A stretch of 58,503 bases of DNA from Kofleriaceae bacterium (GTDB lineage Bacteria; Myxococcota_A; Polyangia; Haliangiales; Haliangiaceae), in assembly GCA_024762925.1 (NCBI GenBank), contig JANTGM010000029.1, positions 1 through 58,503 of the forward strand, written 5' to 3'. The translations under genes were made by a program, and so were the position numbers. This document shows, in pieces, positions 46,501 to 55,054 of this stretch (the first letter of the stretch is position 1; the number at the start of each line of letters is the position of its first letter). The notes beneath the pieces are model-generated. The model saw only the letters and a program-made list of their open reading frames with translations. It searched no databases and had not been told where the DNA came from.

Positions 46501-47521
46501 GACGATTTTCTTCCACTTGAGGAGTGGATGCATTTCGAATACTCCGTGTGGCTCCACCGGCCGAGGTCCGAGAGAGTCCAACGGCAACGAGTTTCCCGAC
46601 GGCGGATGCAATGCCGACAACTGCGGTCCCGGCACCGACAACCCCGACATGTTGACCGTCCCGAGTGTGGCTGGCGACATGGGTACCTGCGACGCGCCCA
46701 ATAGCGACCACAGCAACGGCGCACTATTCAAGGAGAACGGCGAGCCAGCCTTCTGCCAGATCATGAGCATGCACTGGGGAGTCAACGATCGAGAGACCGT
46801 AGAATGCGGTGGGGGAGGCTGCCCAGACACTCCGGAGGAGTGTGCCGGTGTTCCGATCACCTATCACGGCCACGAAGTCGTGGCCGAGGTGCGCTCGTTT
46901 CTAGCCTATCCAACGCACTTCTTCGCCGAGTGTCAGGCGGTTAACGCCTACGAAAACACAGTTCCGAATCCCGACTGGCCATACCTTGATGACGAGGGCC
47001 GCACGGGGCACTTCTTGACGACTACGGGGAATCCTCCCGCCTGCCCATGCAACCCTGGCCCAGACGAGGGGGATTTCGAGTGCGTCGAGGATGGCTGCGG
47101 TCCTGGCCAGGATTGCTGTTTGCCTTCCAACGACAAGGAGCGTGGCGCGGGTTTCATGATCGCCGACCAGCCTGATCCCTTCAAGATGCTCCGACCCGAC
47201 GTCGCCTATGCCCAATTCGACGGCGAGTTCGAGCGCACTGGCGGCAGCGAGCCAGCCTACAATCTGAGCTCGTACCTCGGAACCACCTACAAGAACGATC
47301 GCGAAGTCACCTTCATCACAGCCGAGAACGGTCCGGGCGTCGCTGATGTCTGGATGACGGGCTACGTCGACGGAGTTTGTGATGTCCAAGACACGAATGA
47401 CGACGTGGGTGGCACCACAACCGCCGACTGCGGCGGTAAAGTCAGCTACCTGGGCGGCCACGACTACAACGGCAAGATTGGTCAGCGCCTTTTCCTGAAC
47501 GCCCTCTTCGAGGCCGACTGA
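46499..47521 (+). pseudogene. 5'-truncated secreted Cys-rich protein gene
   Basis: The frame encodes up to 340 residues. The convincing part starts around 46560 (RESNGNEFPDGGCNADNCGPGTDNPD) and includes MHWGVNDRETVECGGGGCPD, AECQAVNAYENTVPNPDWPY and a beta-rich C-terminus (NLSSYLGTTYKNDREVTF...GQRLFLNALFEAD). It lacks a signal peptide, and its upstream end falls in the direct repeat at 46524-46555, so the 5' end was probably lost when a mobile element inserted. Looks like the end of a large secreted protein; no family named. Confidence 0.6.
46524..46555. repeat. Direct repeat shared with 51153 (possible element end)
   Basis: A 32-bp sequence (start GTGGATGCATTTCGAA, end GTGGCTCC) recurs at 51153-51184 in the same orientation with 25 of 32 bases alike. 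It marks the point where the truncated secreted protein's coherent sequence begins. Confidence 0.6.
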
Positions 47522-47615
47522 GTCGAGTAGCAAAGGCAAACAACGGAAGCTGTGGCCGGTCGTCGCCCTGGTCTTCCTGTGGCTTGCAGCGAGCGTCGCC
47601 GCCTTCAAGGCGTTT

Positions 47616-47914
47616 TTGGTAGTCAACAGCCTTATCGCAGCGGCGGCATTGGCCTGCCTGTTCGTCGGGAAGCTGCGACCATTTCTGCCGGACAGTCTCG
47701 CGTCTAGGTGGCGGCTTCTGGAGATTCTGGGCCTCGCAATCGTTGGGCTCGGGGCGGCTGCCTCGGCCAGGAGTGACCACAAGGAGAAGCAGCGCGTTGC
47801 TGCGGTCGAGGAGCAGCACGCCGCCGACGAGCGAGACCGTGAAGTCCGAGGAATCGAGAGGAAGCTCAGCGAGCTCGCGGAACGAGTCGAGGCGAGTCCA
47901 GTAGAGGTGTACGA
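47616..47914 (+). CDS. Small membrane / coiled-coil protein fragment
   Basis: The frame (open from about 47530 without a clear start) encodes two hydrophobic segments (ALVFLWLAASVAAFKAFLVVNSLIAAAALACLFVG is one long stretch, shortened here to its ends ALVFLW and LACLFVG) and a C-terminal charged helix (VEEQHAADERDREVRGIERKLSELAERV). The frame then collides with the recombinase remnant near 47915, so its end is not original. Function unknown. Confidence 0.4.
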
Positions 47915-48250
47915 GACGCTCAGGACGGCAGGATCAGCACCTCGTACTTCGACAAGATGGCCAGAGGTTGGCGGGGCAAGCAGGACACCCTCCTCCGGTC
48001 CATCCACCAGCACCAGAACGCGAACCAGAGCTACCTGGAAGAGGGAGCAACGCTCCTAGAACTGGCGCATCGAGCCCACGAACTTTTCGCAAAGCAGGAA
48101 GCGCGTGAGAAACGCCGCCTTCTCGACTTCGTACTATCGAACTCCACCTGGGCCAATGGCGAGCTCTCCGTGATCTACCGACAACCATTCGACATGATTG
48201 CCGAAGCGGCAGCCCGAAACGACGAAAGGACCACCTCGAAAAGTGGTCCT
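47915..48250 (+). pseudogene. C-terminal remnant of a large serine recombinase
   Basis: Codons for ISTSYFDKMARGWRGKQD up to the end of RRLLDFVLSNSTWANGELSV, then AAARNDERTT, match the C-terminal part of the intact recombinase at 56892 (same order, high identity). It then ends in SKIWLP, which matches EIWLRQ of the intact protein, that is, the tRNA-derived att core. It is the end of a former sister element's recombinase. Confidence 0.85.
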
Positions 48251-48697
48251 TCGCGCAAATCTAAGATTTGGCTCCCCAACGGGGTCTGTAGTGGGAGAAT
48301 TCTGAGTGGCTTCGTCATCGACCTCGGCGAGGCCAGAAAGCGTTTGCGTCCCAAGGCGTTGGATGAATCTCTCGTACCGCCAGCCACCAAGGCTCTGGCA
48401 CTCGCCGATGAGTTCCAAAGGCTCCTCGACACCGGAGTCGTTAACCGAAGAGCCGACCTCGCCAGGAGGTTCAAGCTCAGCAGGGCGCGGGTGACGCAGC
48501 TCCTGGACCTTCACAAGCTCCACCCTGACATCCTGGCCTTCGTGCGGAATCTCAGCGGCGTGGGGGCACGCTATCTGTCGGTTCGGCAGCTCCGCCTGCT
48601 CTGCCTCCTCCCCTACCAGCAGCAACTTGTGGAATTGCGAGGGCAGTGCGCCGAGTTCCGGCCCATGCAGGTTCAACGGTCGGCTCAGCACACGTAG
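48251..48697 (+). pseudogene. HTH-protein fragment fused behind the recombinase tail
   Basis: In the same frame the recombinase tail runs into about 140 codons of a ParB/KorB-like helix-turn-helix protein (FQRLLDTGVVNRRADLARRF, KLSRARVTQLLDLHKLHPDI, LAFVRNLSGV). Short HTH proteins of this type accompany serine recombinases in tRNA-located islands. Its own start is missing or unclear, so it may be functional only as part of the fusion. Confidence 0.55.
48267..48277. other. att-like core in the recombinase remnant
   Basis: AGATTTGGCTCC at 48264-48275 is identical to 58402-58413, the junction of the recombinase and the 3' end of the tRNA-Asn gene. TTTGGCTCCCC at 48267-48277 also recurs at 51139-51149. 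Probably a former attachment site. Confidence 0.6.
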
Positions 48698-48729
48698 TCT
48701 CCCAAAACTGACTCGTTTGAGCAGCAAGC

Positions 48730-49029
48730 CTATCGAATCACTGGCCGCTCGCCGAGATACCACTCTAAGATGCGACCCACCATCCCCGGTGAAACAGACT
48801 CGGTGCCTCTTTCAAACTGAGGACATCGCACGAAATCACTACCCGCCCAGAGGCTACACGAGTCTGGGGACTGCCTGAGCCCATACTTCAAGTAGAGCGG
48901 CCCGTGTTCAGCCATAATCGCGACCTGTAGGCCGTCGAAGTGGGATTGCTCGTACTCCTCGGAAGCCCTCCACAAGTAGGTCTTGCCATCTACAACAATG
49001 GATCGCTTTTTCGCTCTTGCTCGTGCCAT
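48730..49029 (-). CDS. Hypothetical protein
   Basis: 99 residues starting MARARAKKRSIVVDGKTYLWRASEEY and including a conserved-looking C-terminus (RGTESVSPGMVGRILEWYLGERPVIR). Soluble, no known family. Such small proteins with a KTYLWRA start occur in accessory regions of myxobacteria-like genomes. Confidence 0.6.
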   Translation of the reverse strand: MARARAKKRSIVVDGKTYLWRASEEYEQSHFDGLQVAIMAEHGPLYLKYGLRQSPDSCSLWAGSDFVRCPQFERGTESVSPGMVGRILEWYLGERPVIR

Positions 49030-49048
49030 TAACCTAGCTCAAAGTGGC

Positions 49049-49384
49049 TCAGCCCTTGATCGAGTACCAGTACAAGGAACCATGGACAAGCGAGTACTCG
49101 GCCGGCACCAAGTAGCCCTTAGCCTCAACAAATCGTGACCAAACCTGAATGTCGAAGCCCGAGCCTCGTCGGCACACGGACTCAGGCTTCAAGTCGCGAA
49201 TGACCTTGGGCCAGTCTGCCTTTTGCACACAGTCGTTCAACTCAACCTTTGATTCAAGCAGGCGAACCGCCCGAACGATGCAGGTCGCTTCATCCGCTGA
49301 CAGGTCTGGTTTACTTGGGCCACAGGCAGCCAGGCACAATACGATTGTTGCCAGAAGTCTCACTGGATCACCATTCTGCTTCAA
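49049..49384 (-). CDS. Small lipoprotein of unknown function
   Basis: 111 residues. The signal LLATIVLCLAACG gives a lipoprotein; the rest has two Cys in CVQKADWP and SVCRRGS. Start TTG 49384 has GGAG upstream and overlaps the stop of the preceding gene by TTGA; a GTG at 49363 is an alternative. No family recognised. Confidence 0.55.
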   Translation of the reverse strand: MKQNGDPVRLLATIVLCLAACGPSKPDLSADEATCIVRAVRLLESKVELNDCVQKADWPKVIRDLKPESVCRRGSGFDIQVWSRFVEAKGYLVPAEYSLVHGSLYWYSIKG

Positions 49385-49932
49385 AGAGCTCCGTGCTCGA
49401 TGAGAAAACGCCTACGAGCCCCGTCGAAGCTCTTCTGTGTCGACACATCTGGGAGCTTGCCTAGCACGGCAATGACATCGCCCTCATTGTCACCCCCGTC
49501 AAGGATGTCCATGATGTTGACGCGAATCCTCTCCTGTGCAGCAGGATCTCGAAGAATGCTGAGAAAGTCGGATGTGGCGGCAGCGAGTTCGGCGTCTATG
49601 GCCTCCCTTGTCCGAACCAGCTCCCCATTGGTGGCGGCAAAGTCATCAAAGCCTTGTTCCACGTCAAACACCACGCCTTCCACAAGCACCTCAAACGCTG
49701 CGTGTTGAGCCCAGCCCGAACCTCGGAGAGTCACTTCTACGATTTCAGGACCGGCGGCAACCGCCGCGGGGTAGAGGGTGCCAGCGTGGTTGTTCCCAAC
49801 CGCGAACAGTACTCGATTGTTTGCATCCGTAGCCTCCTCTTCGCTCGAAGCGCACGCCAGTGCCCTCAAGGCGGGCTCGACTGTTGAGGGCTCGTAGTAC
49901 TTCGGGCCTGGGAATGTTGACCAATCAGGCAT
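49381..49932 (-). CDS. Hypothetical protein
   Basis: About 183 residues, soluble, starting MPDWSTFPGPKYYEP. It contains NRVLFAVGNNHAGTLYPAAVAAG and a charged C-terminal half. I start at ATG 49932, overlapping the stop of the upstream amidase-like pseudogene by eight bases. No family recognised; the overlap suggests it was once co-expressed with the amidase. Confidence 0.55.
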   Translation of the reverse strand: MPDWSTFPGPKYYEPSTVEPALRALACASSEEEATDANNRVLFAVGNNHAGTLYPAAVAAGPEIVEVTLRGSGWAQHAAFEVLVEGVVFDVEQGFDDFAATNGELVRTREAIDAELAAATSDFLSILRDPAAQERIRVNIMDILDGGDNEGDVIAVLGKLPDVSTQKSFDGARRRFLIEHGAL

Positions 49933-50830
49933 GGCTCTTGTCCGTAGGCAATCGCACCTCCGCCAAGCCTTTGTTGGCGGACAGGACCATCGACTGGACG
50001 GTGATGTCCATCCGTACCTTGGCGTCTTCAAGAATCGCGAAGCACTCAGTTGGAGATGTGGGCTGGCGTTCTAGGACGAGCTCCCCAGCGCGTTCAAAGC
50101 GACGACATGAAGTGTGCTGCGCGGCGACGGCACCGACTCCGCTCGTGGACGGCAAACTTCGATAGTCGTTGCTCACTGCGACGAAGCCATTGGCAGCCTG
50201 GCGAACAGCAGCCCGTTTGGGACTGCGTTCGATGACGACCATCTCGCCCTGTTTGGTGCCGGTCACCAACAACAAACTATCCGAAGTCACAGGTGAGTCG
50301 CGGAGCCGAACGACTGCATCGTCAAAGTCACAAGCGCTGTCCAGAACGTCACGCAGCAGGAATGTGACTGGGGGCGCAAGCTCAGGCGGATCACCGCTCA
50401 GGACAGCATTGAGCGTGACAGAGAACCTGGCTTGAGCCATTCCCGAGAGAGCACCTGCATATCCCGGCCACCCAACCACGACGAAATGTGGCTTGCCAGC
50501 CCTAGAAATACTCAACGCGCAACGAGTGCCGAGAGAGCATCTCATTGACCGTGCCCCAATCGAGATTGCGAGCGTGCAGTGGCCCATCAGGGGTATCCAC
50601 AGCAAAGGCAGTTCACACAAAGAGGTGCTTGATCGCGTCGTAGTAGAGATTCGAGAGAAGTACCTCGGCCTCGGGCCTTCCAATGAGCTTCGCCATTGAA
50701 CGCATCTCTGTCGCGCAATCTGGCGGCACAAAAGCATCGCGATACGAAGACAAAAGCTCGTCAAACTGCTCCAAACCGCCGAGATCGTTGACGTAGTAGA
50801 AAAGTAATTCGACTGCGGCGTCCTTGTGGA
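49925..50830 (-). pseudogene. NAAA/acid-ceramidase-type amidase, frameshifted, TGA at the nucleophile codon
   Basis: Two frames together give an N-terminal-nucleophile amidase of the NAAA/acid ceramidase/C45 type. In the first, DAIKHLFV is followed by TGA (50613-50615), then TAFAVDTPDGPLHARNLDWG. The family has Cys (GCTAFAVD...RNLDW) at the TGA, its catalytic nucleophile. The frame hits TAG after SLRVEYF; one extra T there shifts it, and the second frame continues RAGKPHFVVVGWPGYAGALS to the end. The 5' end also lacks a start. Most likely a decayed gene; a selenocysteine at the nucleophile plus a sequencing error is the alternative. Confidence 0.7.
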
Positions 50831-50915
50831 CTCAAGCAGTACATGCGAATTCGTGAGCCGGCCATAGGCCAAGCCCGATGCTCAAACGAAGCCTCGGGCT
50901 TGACCACGAGTGCAC

Positions 50916-51093
50916 AAATTCCGCGCAGCGGAATTTTGCAGGAGAGGTAACGAGCACGACCACGGGCCAGCGAAGCTGGCGGCACCAGCGGTTCCCATCC
51001 GCCAAAGGCGGATGCCGTGGCCGCGCGCAGTTCACCGCCCGGCCAGCTCTGCTGGCCGGGCGTGAAAGCTCATCCGCCAGCGCCAAAGGCGCT
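50916..51093. repeat. Array of five stem-loops with 3-nt loops
   Basis: In order: AAATTCCGC-gca-GCGGAATTT (50916-50936), GCCAGC-gaa-GCTGGC (50966-50980), CATCCGCC-aaa-GGCGGATG (50996-51014), CCCGGCCAGC-tct-GCTGGCCGGG (51038-51060, extended by further pairs), AGCGCC-aaa-GGCGCT (51079-51093). All loops are three nucleotides. The first also occurs, decayed, at 11006. It does not encode a gene. Confidence 0.85.
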
Positions 51094-51131
51094 AACTAGA
51101 AAAGCCACCCTACTGGGTGGCCTTTCTAGTT
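51094..51131. terminator. Long bidirectional terminator-like hairpin
   Basis: AACTAGAAA(a)GCCACCC-tact-GGGTGGC(c)TTTCTAGTT forms a stem of about 16 bp flanked by A- and T-rich arms, as in bidirectional rho-independent terminators. It lies at the end of the hairpin array and just before the att-like sequence at 51139. Confidence 0.6.
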
Positions 51132-51138
51132 ATCTCGT

Positions 51139-51184
51139 TTTGGCTCCCCCTGGTGGACGCATTTCGAACTTTTTGCGTGGCTCC
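51139..51184. repeat. att-like sequence and direct repeat copy 2
   Basis: TTTGGCTCCCC (51139-51149) repeats 48267-48277; GTGGACGCATTTCGAA...GTGGCTCC (51153-51184) repeats 46524-46555. Both repeats are in direct orientation and bound nested segments. Confidence 0.6.
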
Positions 51185-51362
51185 GACGGCAGAGATGAAA
51201 AGCGTCTTCAATGAGCTGCGAGCAGTGGCGGCGTGAGTGCGGCTCCGCCACGAGTCTTGGCTGAGTGCTGGAACTAGTTGTGCACCTAGCGAACAAGACC
51301 GCAGATATGGCCGCAGACACTCCCCTTCCGGCGCATCGTAGCTCAGCTATGCGCGACGCCAG

Positions 51363-51800
51363 CTACTCTATGTAGCCGCCACAGTACTGGCCACCAGAGA
51401 AACACTCAAGTCGCCCGCAGAGTCCAACTCGCTCTCCGCTTTCCGATATGCAGATTGTGTGCTGAGCGCGCTCGAACGAATCGCATGAACTCCGGCATTC
51501 ATCAGGATTCGCTGCAACACTCCCGCTCAACACTCCATCGACATAAATATCCACAACCAGCAGATCGCTTGCCTCGTCCGAATCCGCGAACTCTCTGGTG
51601 TACGAGAACGAAAGCTGGCCCTCGTCATGCTCAACAAGCGCCTCTCCACCGATATCCAGCTCGATATCCGGGTCCCCATCCCCCGTGACCTTAACGAGAA
51701 GCTCGTAGGTGAAACTCTCGTCCCCATCCCCACCAGAGCATCCTGCGCTCCCAATCGCGATCCCTACGATAAGCGAGAGCTTCGGGAGAATGGGTATCAT
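51363..51800 (-). CDS. Lipoprotein of unknown function
   Basis: About 145 residues, lipoprotein signal (LIVGIAIGSAGCSGG), a beta-rich acidic middle (TYELLVKVTGDGDPDIELDIG...YTREFADSDEASDLLVV) and a Cys-rich C-terminus (six Cys). It resembles many small surface lipoproteins of myxobacteria-like genomes. Start at ATG 51800; a longer frame starts with non-signal residues. Confidence 0.6.
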   Translation of the reverse strand: MIPILPKLSLIVGIAIGSAGCSGGDGDESFTYELLVKVTGDGDPDIELDIGGEALVEHDEGQLSFSYTREFADSDEASDLLVVDIYVDGVLSGSVAANPDECRSSCDSFERAQHTICISESGERVGLCGRLECFSGGQYCGGYIE

Positions 51801-52006
51801 GCAGTGATTATCGCACAGCAAAGGTGCCCAAATGAGCAATAAGCACCGTGACCGTCTGTCGCAGACGAGACTAGGCCAAGCCCACTAATAATTGCCGCAG
51901 CGAAGGAGCACGATGTCGTGTGGTAGCGAGATACTGTCCCCACCCACGTCAGACATAGCAGATAGCAGCCGCCGGGGCGCTTCATGCTCGGTTCCCAAGG
52001 ATAGGG

Positions 52007-52411
52007 CTATCGCCCCTCGCGACCGGGCGAGCTTGGCTTTAGCTGGACCCTACCCGATACCTCTAGGCAAGATTCCGACGCTTGTTTCTTGGTGCACGAC
52101 GGCCCAATTGGCTCTGAGAATGCTCGATAGCCGGAAGCGCTTGCCTCCAACGTACACTTCATAGGCCGCCAGCCAACGGCGTTCCCTTGAAAGCGGCCAT
52201 CGTCATCACTCTTGGTCTGGGCTACAGCGATACCGTTGCCGCACGAGACGTGCACCATCGCTCCGGATATTGGCTGACCGTCCTCGCCGTGCACCGTGCC
52301 CTGCAACAAGAAGGCGGGGTCACCGCACGCGGTGACCAGAAGAAGGAGCGAAGCGCCCAACCACCACAACCACCCAAGCTGGCCACTTGCTTGATTACAT
52401 CCTCTATCCAA
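52007..52411 (-). CDS. Carboxypeptidase-regulatory-like domain lipoprotein
   Basis: A 134-residue lipoprotein (SLLLLVTACGDP) with one Ig-like CarboxypepD_reg domain (LQGTVHGEDGQPISGAMVHV, then DDDGRFQG, LEASASGYRAF). Surface adhesion or binding is likely, target unknown. Confidence 0.7.
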   Translation of the reverse strand: MDRGCNQASGQLGWLWWLGASLLLLVTACGDPAFLLQGTVHGEDGQPISGAMVHVSCGNGIAVAQTKSDDDGRFQGNAVGWRPMKCTLEASASGYRAFSEPIGPSCTKKQASESCLEVSGRVQLKPSSPGREGR

Positions 52412-52830
52412 GTCCCGAGCCTACCTCCGGAAACCGAGTATGATGATGACAACCCCTCACCCAATGAGTGGTGGCCCCCCATTCATGAGACGGCTTCGGT
52501 CTTGAACCCAAACCTGAAATCGGAGGGCCGATGCAACCGACGGATACCCGTTCGGAAAACTTGGAGTAATTCGGAGAATCTGAGGCGGGTAGTCCGTGTA
52601 CGGCTCGTCCACGCTCGGAGATCCTCTGAGCCCAAAGGCAGCATTCCGATGCCGCTAATCCTTTTGTGCAACATTGTTGCTGGTGTTTGTGCAACACGAT
52701 CGCAACAGAGCTGTACAAGGTCGAAACTCCCCGACAAACTTGTACAACCTTCTCGCTGAGACTGCACAAACTAGCTCATACTTGTACAACCGCGCTGATT
52801 TGTCGCCTTCACGCTGCTAGCTTCAACGAT
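52412..52830. other. Intergenic stretch with repeated TTGTrCAA sites
   Basis: No gene is seen. From 52664 to 52790 there are six related sites (see the separate entry). The left part shows nothing recognisable. Confidence 0.5.
52664..52790. promoter_or_regulatory. Cluster of six TTGTrCAA-like sites
   Basis: TTGTGCAACA at 52664 and 52687, CTGTACAAG at 52711, CTTGTACAAC at 52739, CTGCACAAAC at 52762, CTTGTACAAC at 52781. The core TTGTACAA is a palindrome. Spacing is 20-29 bp. They lie 40-165 bp upstream of the gene at 52831. They could be operators of a repressor or iterons of a replication origin. Confidence 0.55.
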
Positions 52831-53565
52831 ATGGGCGTTCGAGGGGAGCGGATGAGGCGGATGATGGAGATGGCGAAAGATCTCTTTCCCATTCAGATAG
52901 TGGGGTCTGCCAAGTTCGACGATTGGAACGTGCTAGCCCCCGCCATTGCATATCGCGTACTTGAGGACATCGAGCAGCTCTGCTTGGCGGGTTCAATTGC
53001 GGCAAGGGCCTGCCTATGCCGTAGCGCCTTTGACCATACCGCTACGCTTGCCTGGCTCTCGCTTGCCCCGGATAACCACGTACCCAAGTGGATTGCAGGC
53101 GACACGATACAGCGACTGAAAGCCGATGATCATGCGCGGCGCATGGGGCGGACAGTTCTTGATCCGTCAACCCGTACGGAAATGGAGCGCGAGCTGGCAC
53201 AAGGGCCACAGACCACAGGCGGCAAGCCGCAAACGATGCCTGACTTGGCTTCCTGTGTGGGGGCCGTGCATGAACGCTACCCGCAGTGGGCTCTCGACCA
53301 GCTCTATGTGTTGACGTATCGACAGCACAGTGGCTTCCTACATCCGACACCTCGGGGGCTGATGTCATCGGTTGCGGCCCATTGGCCGACTGAGGGCACA
53401 ATGACCATCGGTGCCCCGGAGCCCGATGTTGCGAACATGAAGGCTCATCTAGATCTTGGGTGCTCAGTGCTTGCTACGTGCCTTGCGGTCTTGAGCGAGG
53501 CGACGGGCATTCCGGAAGCCGACCGCGTGGTTGCCACCTATCAGGAGAGCGACAATGGCGAGTGA
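52831..53565 (+). CDS. HEPN/DUF5677-like helical protein
   Basis: A 244-residue soluble, mostly helical protein. The pattern AARACLCRSAFDHTATLAWLSLAPDN and the later LYVLTYRQHSGFLHPT resemble DUF5677-type/HEPN-like proteins. I start at ATG 52831, after the operator cluster. It overlaps the next gene by 11 bp, so the two form a coupled pair. A defence role as a two-gene system is possible but only inferred from the position in an integrative element. Confidence 0.5.
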   Translation: MGVRGERMRRMMEMAKDLFPIQIVGSAKFDDWNVLAPAIAYRVLEDIEQLCLAGSIAARACLCRSAFDHTATLAWLSLAPDNHVPKWIAGDTIQRLKADDHARRMGRTVLDPSTRTEMERELAQGPQTTGGKPQTMPDLASCVGAVHERYPQWALDQLYVLTYRQHSGFLHPTPRGLMSSVAAHWPTEGTMTIGAPEPDVANMKAHLDLGCSVLATCLAVLSEATGIPEADRVVATYQESDNGE

Positions 53566-54538
53566 GATATGGAAGATTCCCGAAGACGAGGACGAATCGA
53601 AGCTCGACCCACTATATCTGCGTGTGCGCAACGGAACGCTCTGCGAAGAGGTGCGAGTTTTGGTTGACGAACTGTGGGAGAAGTACGAGCCGTACTGCGG
53701 TGATCGCGACTTCGTGTCCCGCCTACGTTGTGAATTCAATCAGCTTACCTGGCAGATGTATGTCGGCGGATGCCTTCTCGATTCCGGGCTCGACCTCCAA
53801 CAAGGCGCTCCTGCTGGCCCCGATCACTGTGTTCTGGCTGGCGATCGAAAAATCTGGATCGAGTGCATCGCTCCTCAAGCCGGGGACGGCAACAACGAAG
53901 CAAAGCGTACCTACGGGTTTGTCCAGTCGCAGGGTGCGACAAGGTCGGGGACATTTCGCCCCCCGCCCGACGACAAGATCGCGCTGAGGTTAACGGGCGC
54001 GATCTGGGAGAAACACCAGCAGAGAGACGTCTGGATCGCGGACGGTATCTTGGCCGAAGAGGAGCCCTACGTGGTAGCAGTAGGCGCGGGCGACATTCCT
54101 GATGCGGATATAGAAAGCGAGTTGCCTCTCATCGTCAAGGTGCTCTACGGGATTGGTGAGCCTCTCATTCGGTATGAGATAGGCGGAGATTCGGAGCCCG
54201 AGGTTGTGGGCACACATCGCGACTTCATAAGCCGAGGCGACAGACCACCGATCTCCGCACGCGGCTTTCTCAACGAGCTACTCAAGGGAACGTCTGCGGT
54301 CCTCTTGGGGCCGTCAGGAATACTAAATCCTCCCAGAGTTCCTGGACGAGACTTGATCTGGGTTCACAACGCGAAGGCGAATAATCCGGTAGACCGTGGC
54401 TTCCTAGCGATGGGGCGCGAGTTCTGGGCGACAACGGTACTAGAGCAGCATGATCACCGAGAATCACTGCCGGAGCCCGAACTGTCAGATGATCTCGTAG
54501 CCCTGATCGAGCAAATTCGCTCTGAGCGAGACGAGTAG
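53555..54538 (+). CDS. Predicted nuclease-like protein, PD-(D/E)xK-type pattern
   Basis: A 327-residue protein. Residues about 60-115 read LRCEFNQLTWQMYVGGCLLD, then GPDHCV and RKIWIECIAP, a D...ExxP pattern like the active site of restriction-type PD-(D/E)xK nucleases of uncharacterised families. The C-terminal half has no clear domain. Start ATG 53555 overlaps the HEPN-like gene. Together they may form a toxin- or defence-type pair. Confidence 0.5.
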   Translation: MASEIWKIPEDEDESKLDPLYLRVRNGTLCEEVRVLVDELWEKYEPYCGDRDFVSRLRCEFNQLTWQMYVGGCLLDSGLDLQQGAPAGPDHCVLAGDRKIWIECIAPQAGDGNNEAKRTYGFVQSQGATRSGTFRPPPDDKIALRLTGAIWEKHQQRDVWIADGILAEEEPYVVAVGAGDIPDADIESELPLIVKVLYGIGEPLIRYEIGGDSEPEVVGTHRDFISRGDRPPISARGFLNELLKGTSAVLLGPSGILNPPRVPGRDLIWVHNAKANNPVDRGFLAMGREFWATTVLEQHDHRESLPEPELSDDLVALIEQIRSERDE

Positions 54539-54547
54539 GAGTTGCGG

Positions 54548-54934
54548 CTAGCCCATACTAGAAATCTCATGCAGGTCTTCTCGGATCGTGGATTCGACGA
54601 GAGCACACCACATTGAGATCAGAGCAGCCACGTCAAGGCGTCTTTCTGAGACGCTGTCGAGGAGCAGAACCGCCCCGATCCCAAGTTTCAGATCGGCACT
54701 CGCGGTGTCGGCTAGACACACGCACACCAATGGGATGGTCGGAGGCTCTGACGTCGTCTCAGCCACATACCTGGCCGCCTTTAGCACTCGCCTGGCAGCC
54801 GGGCTGCCGATGCGTGCAAGGTCTATTGAGTGGCCAACGGCGTGCCAAAACTTGGGCGATGAGCACGATAGGTAGGCCAGCCAAGCCTCGAATTCAGCCT
54901 CGGAGCAATACGGTCGTCTCTGAATTTTGAGCAT
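54548..54934 (-). CDS. Hypothetical protein
   Basis: 128 residues starting MLKIQRRPYCSEAEFEAWLAYLS, helical, with LVCVCLADTASADLKLGIGAVLL. No family recognised. It converges on the nuclease-like gene and lies by the Rep gene. Confidence 0.5.
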   Translation of the reverse strand: MLKIQRRPYCSEAEFEAWLAYLSCSSPKFWHAVGHSIDLARIGSPAARRVLKAARYVAETTSEPPTIPLVCVCLADTASADLKLGIGAVLLLDSVSERRLDVAALISMWCALVESTIREDLHEISSMG

Positions 54935-55054
54935 AGGTTTTCTTTTTCAAGTCGGGAGTACGACTTGACCTTTTGGTCTTCAAACGAAGCAGTTGCAGTG
55001 AGGAGCCTTGCTCGCGGACCGCAGGTATTGCTTCTATGGTGGAAAGGGTTGCTG

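Noticed and set aside
46501-46560. Full start of the secreted Cys-rich protein at 46499
   Set aside because: The first codons lie in a direct repeat and contain no signal peptide, so the start is an artefact of truncation.
51139-51184. A second tRNA 3' end on the minus strand (GTTCGAAA...GGAGCCA)
   Set aside because: T-loop-like sequence is present but no matching T-stem, acceptor stem or anticodon arm can be built.
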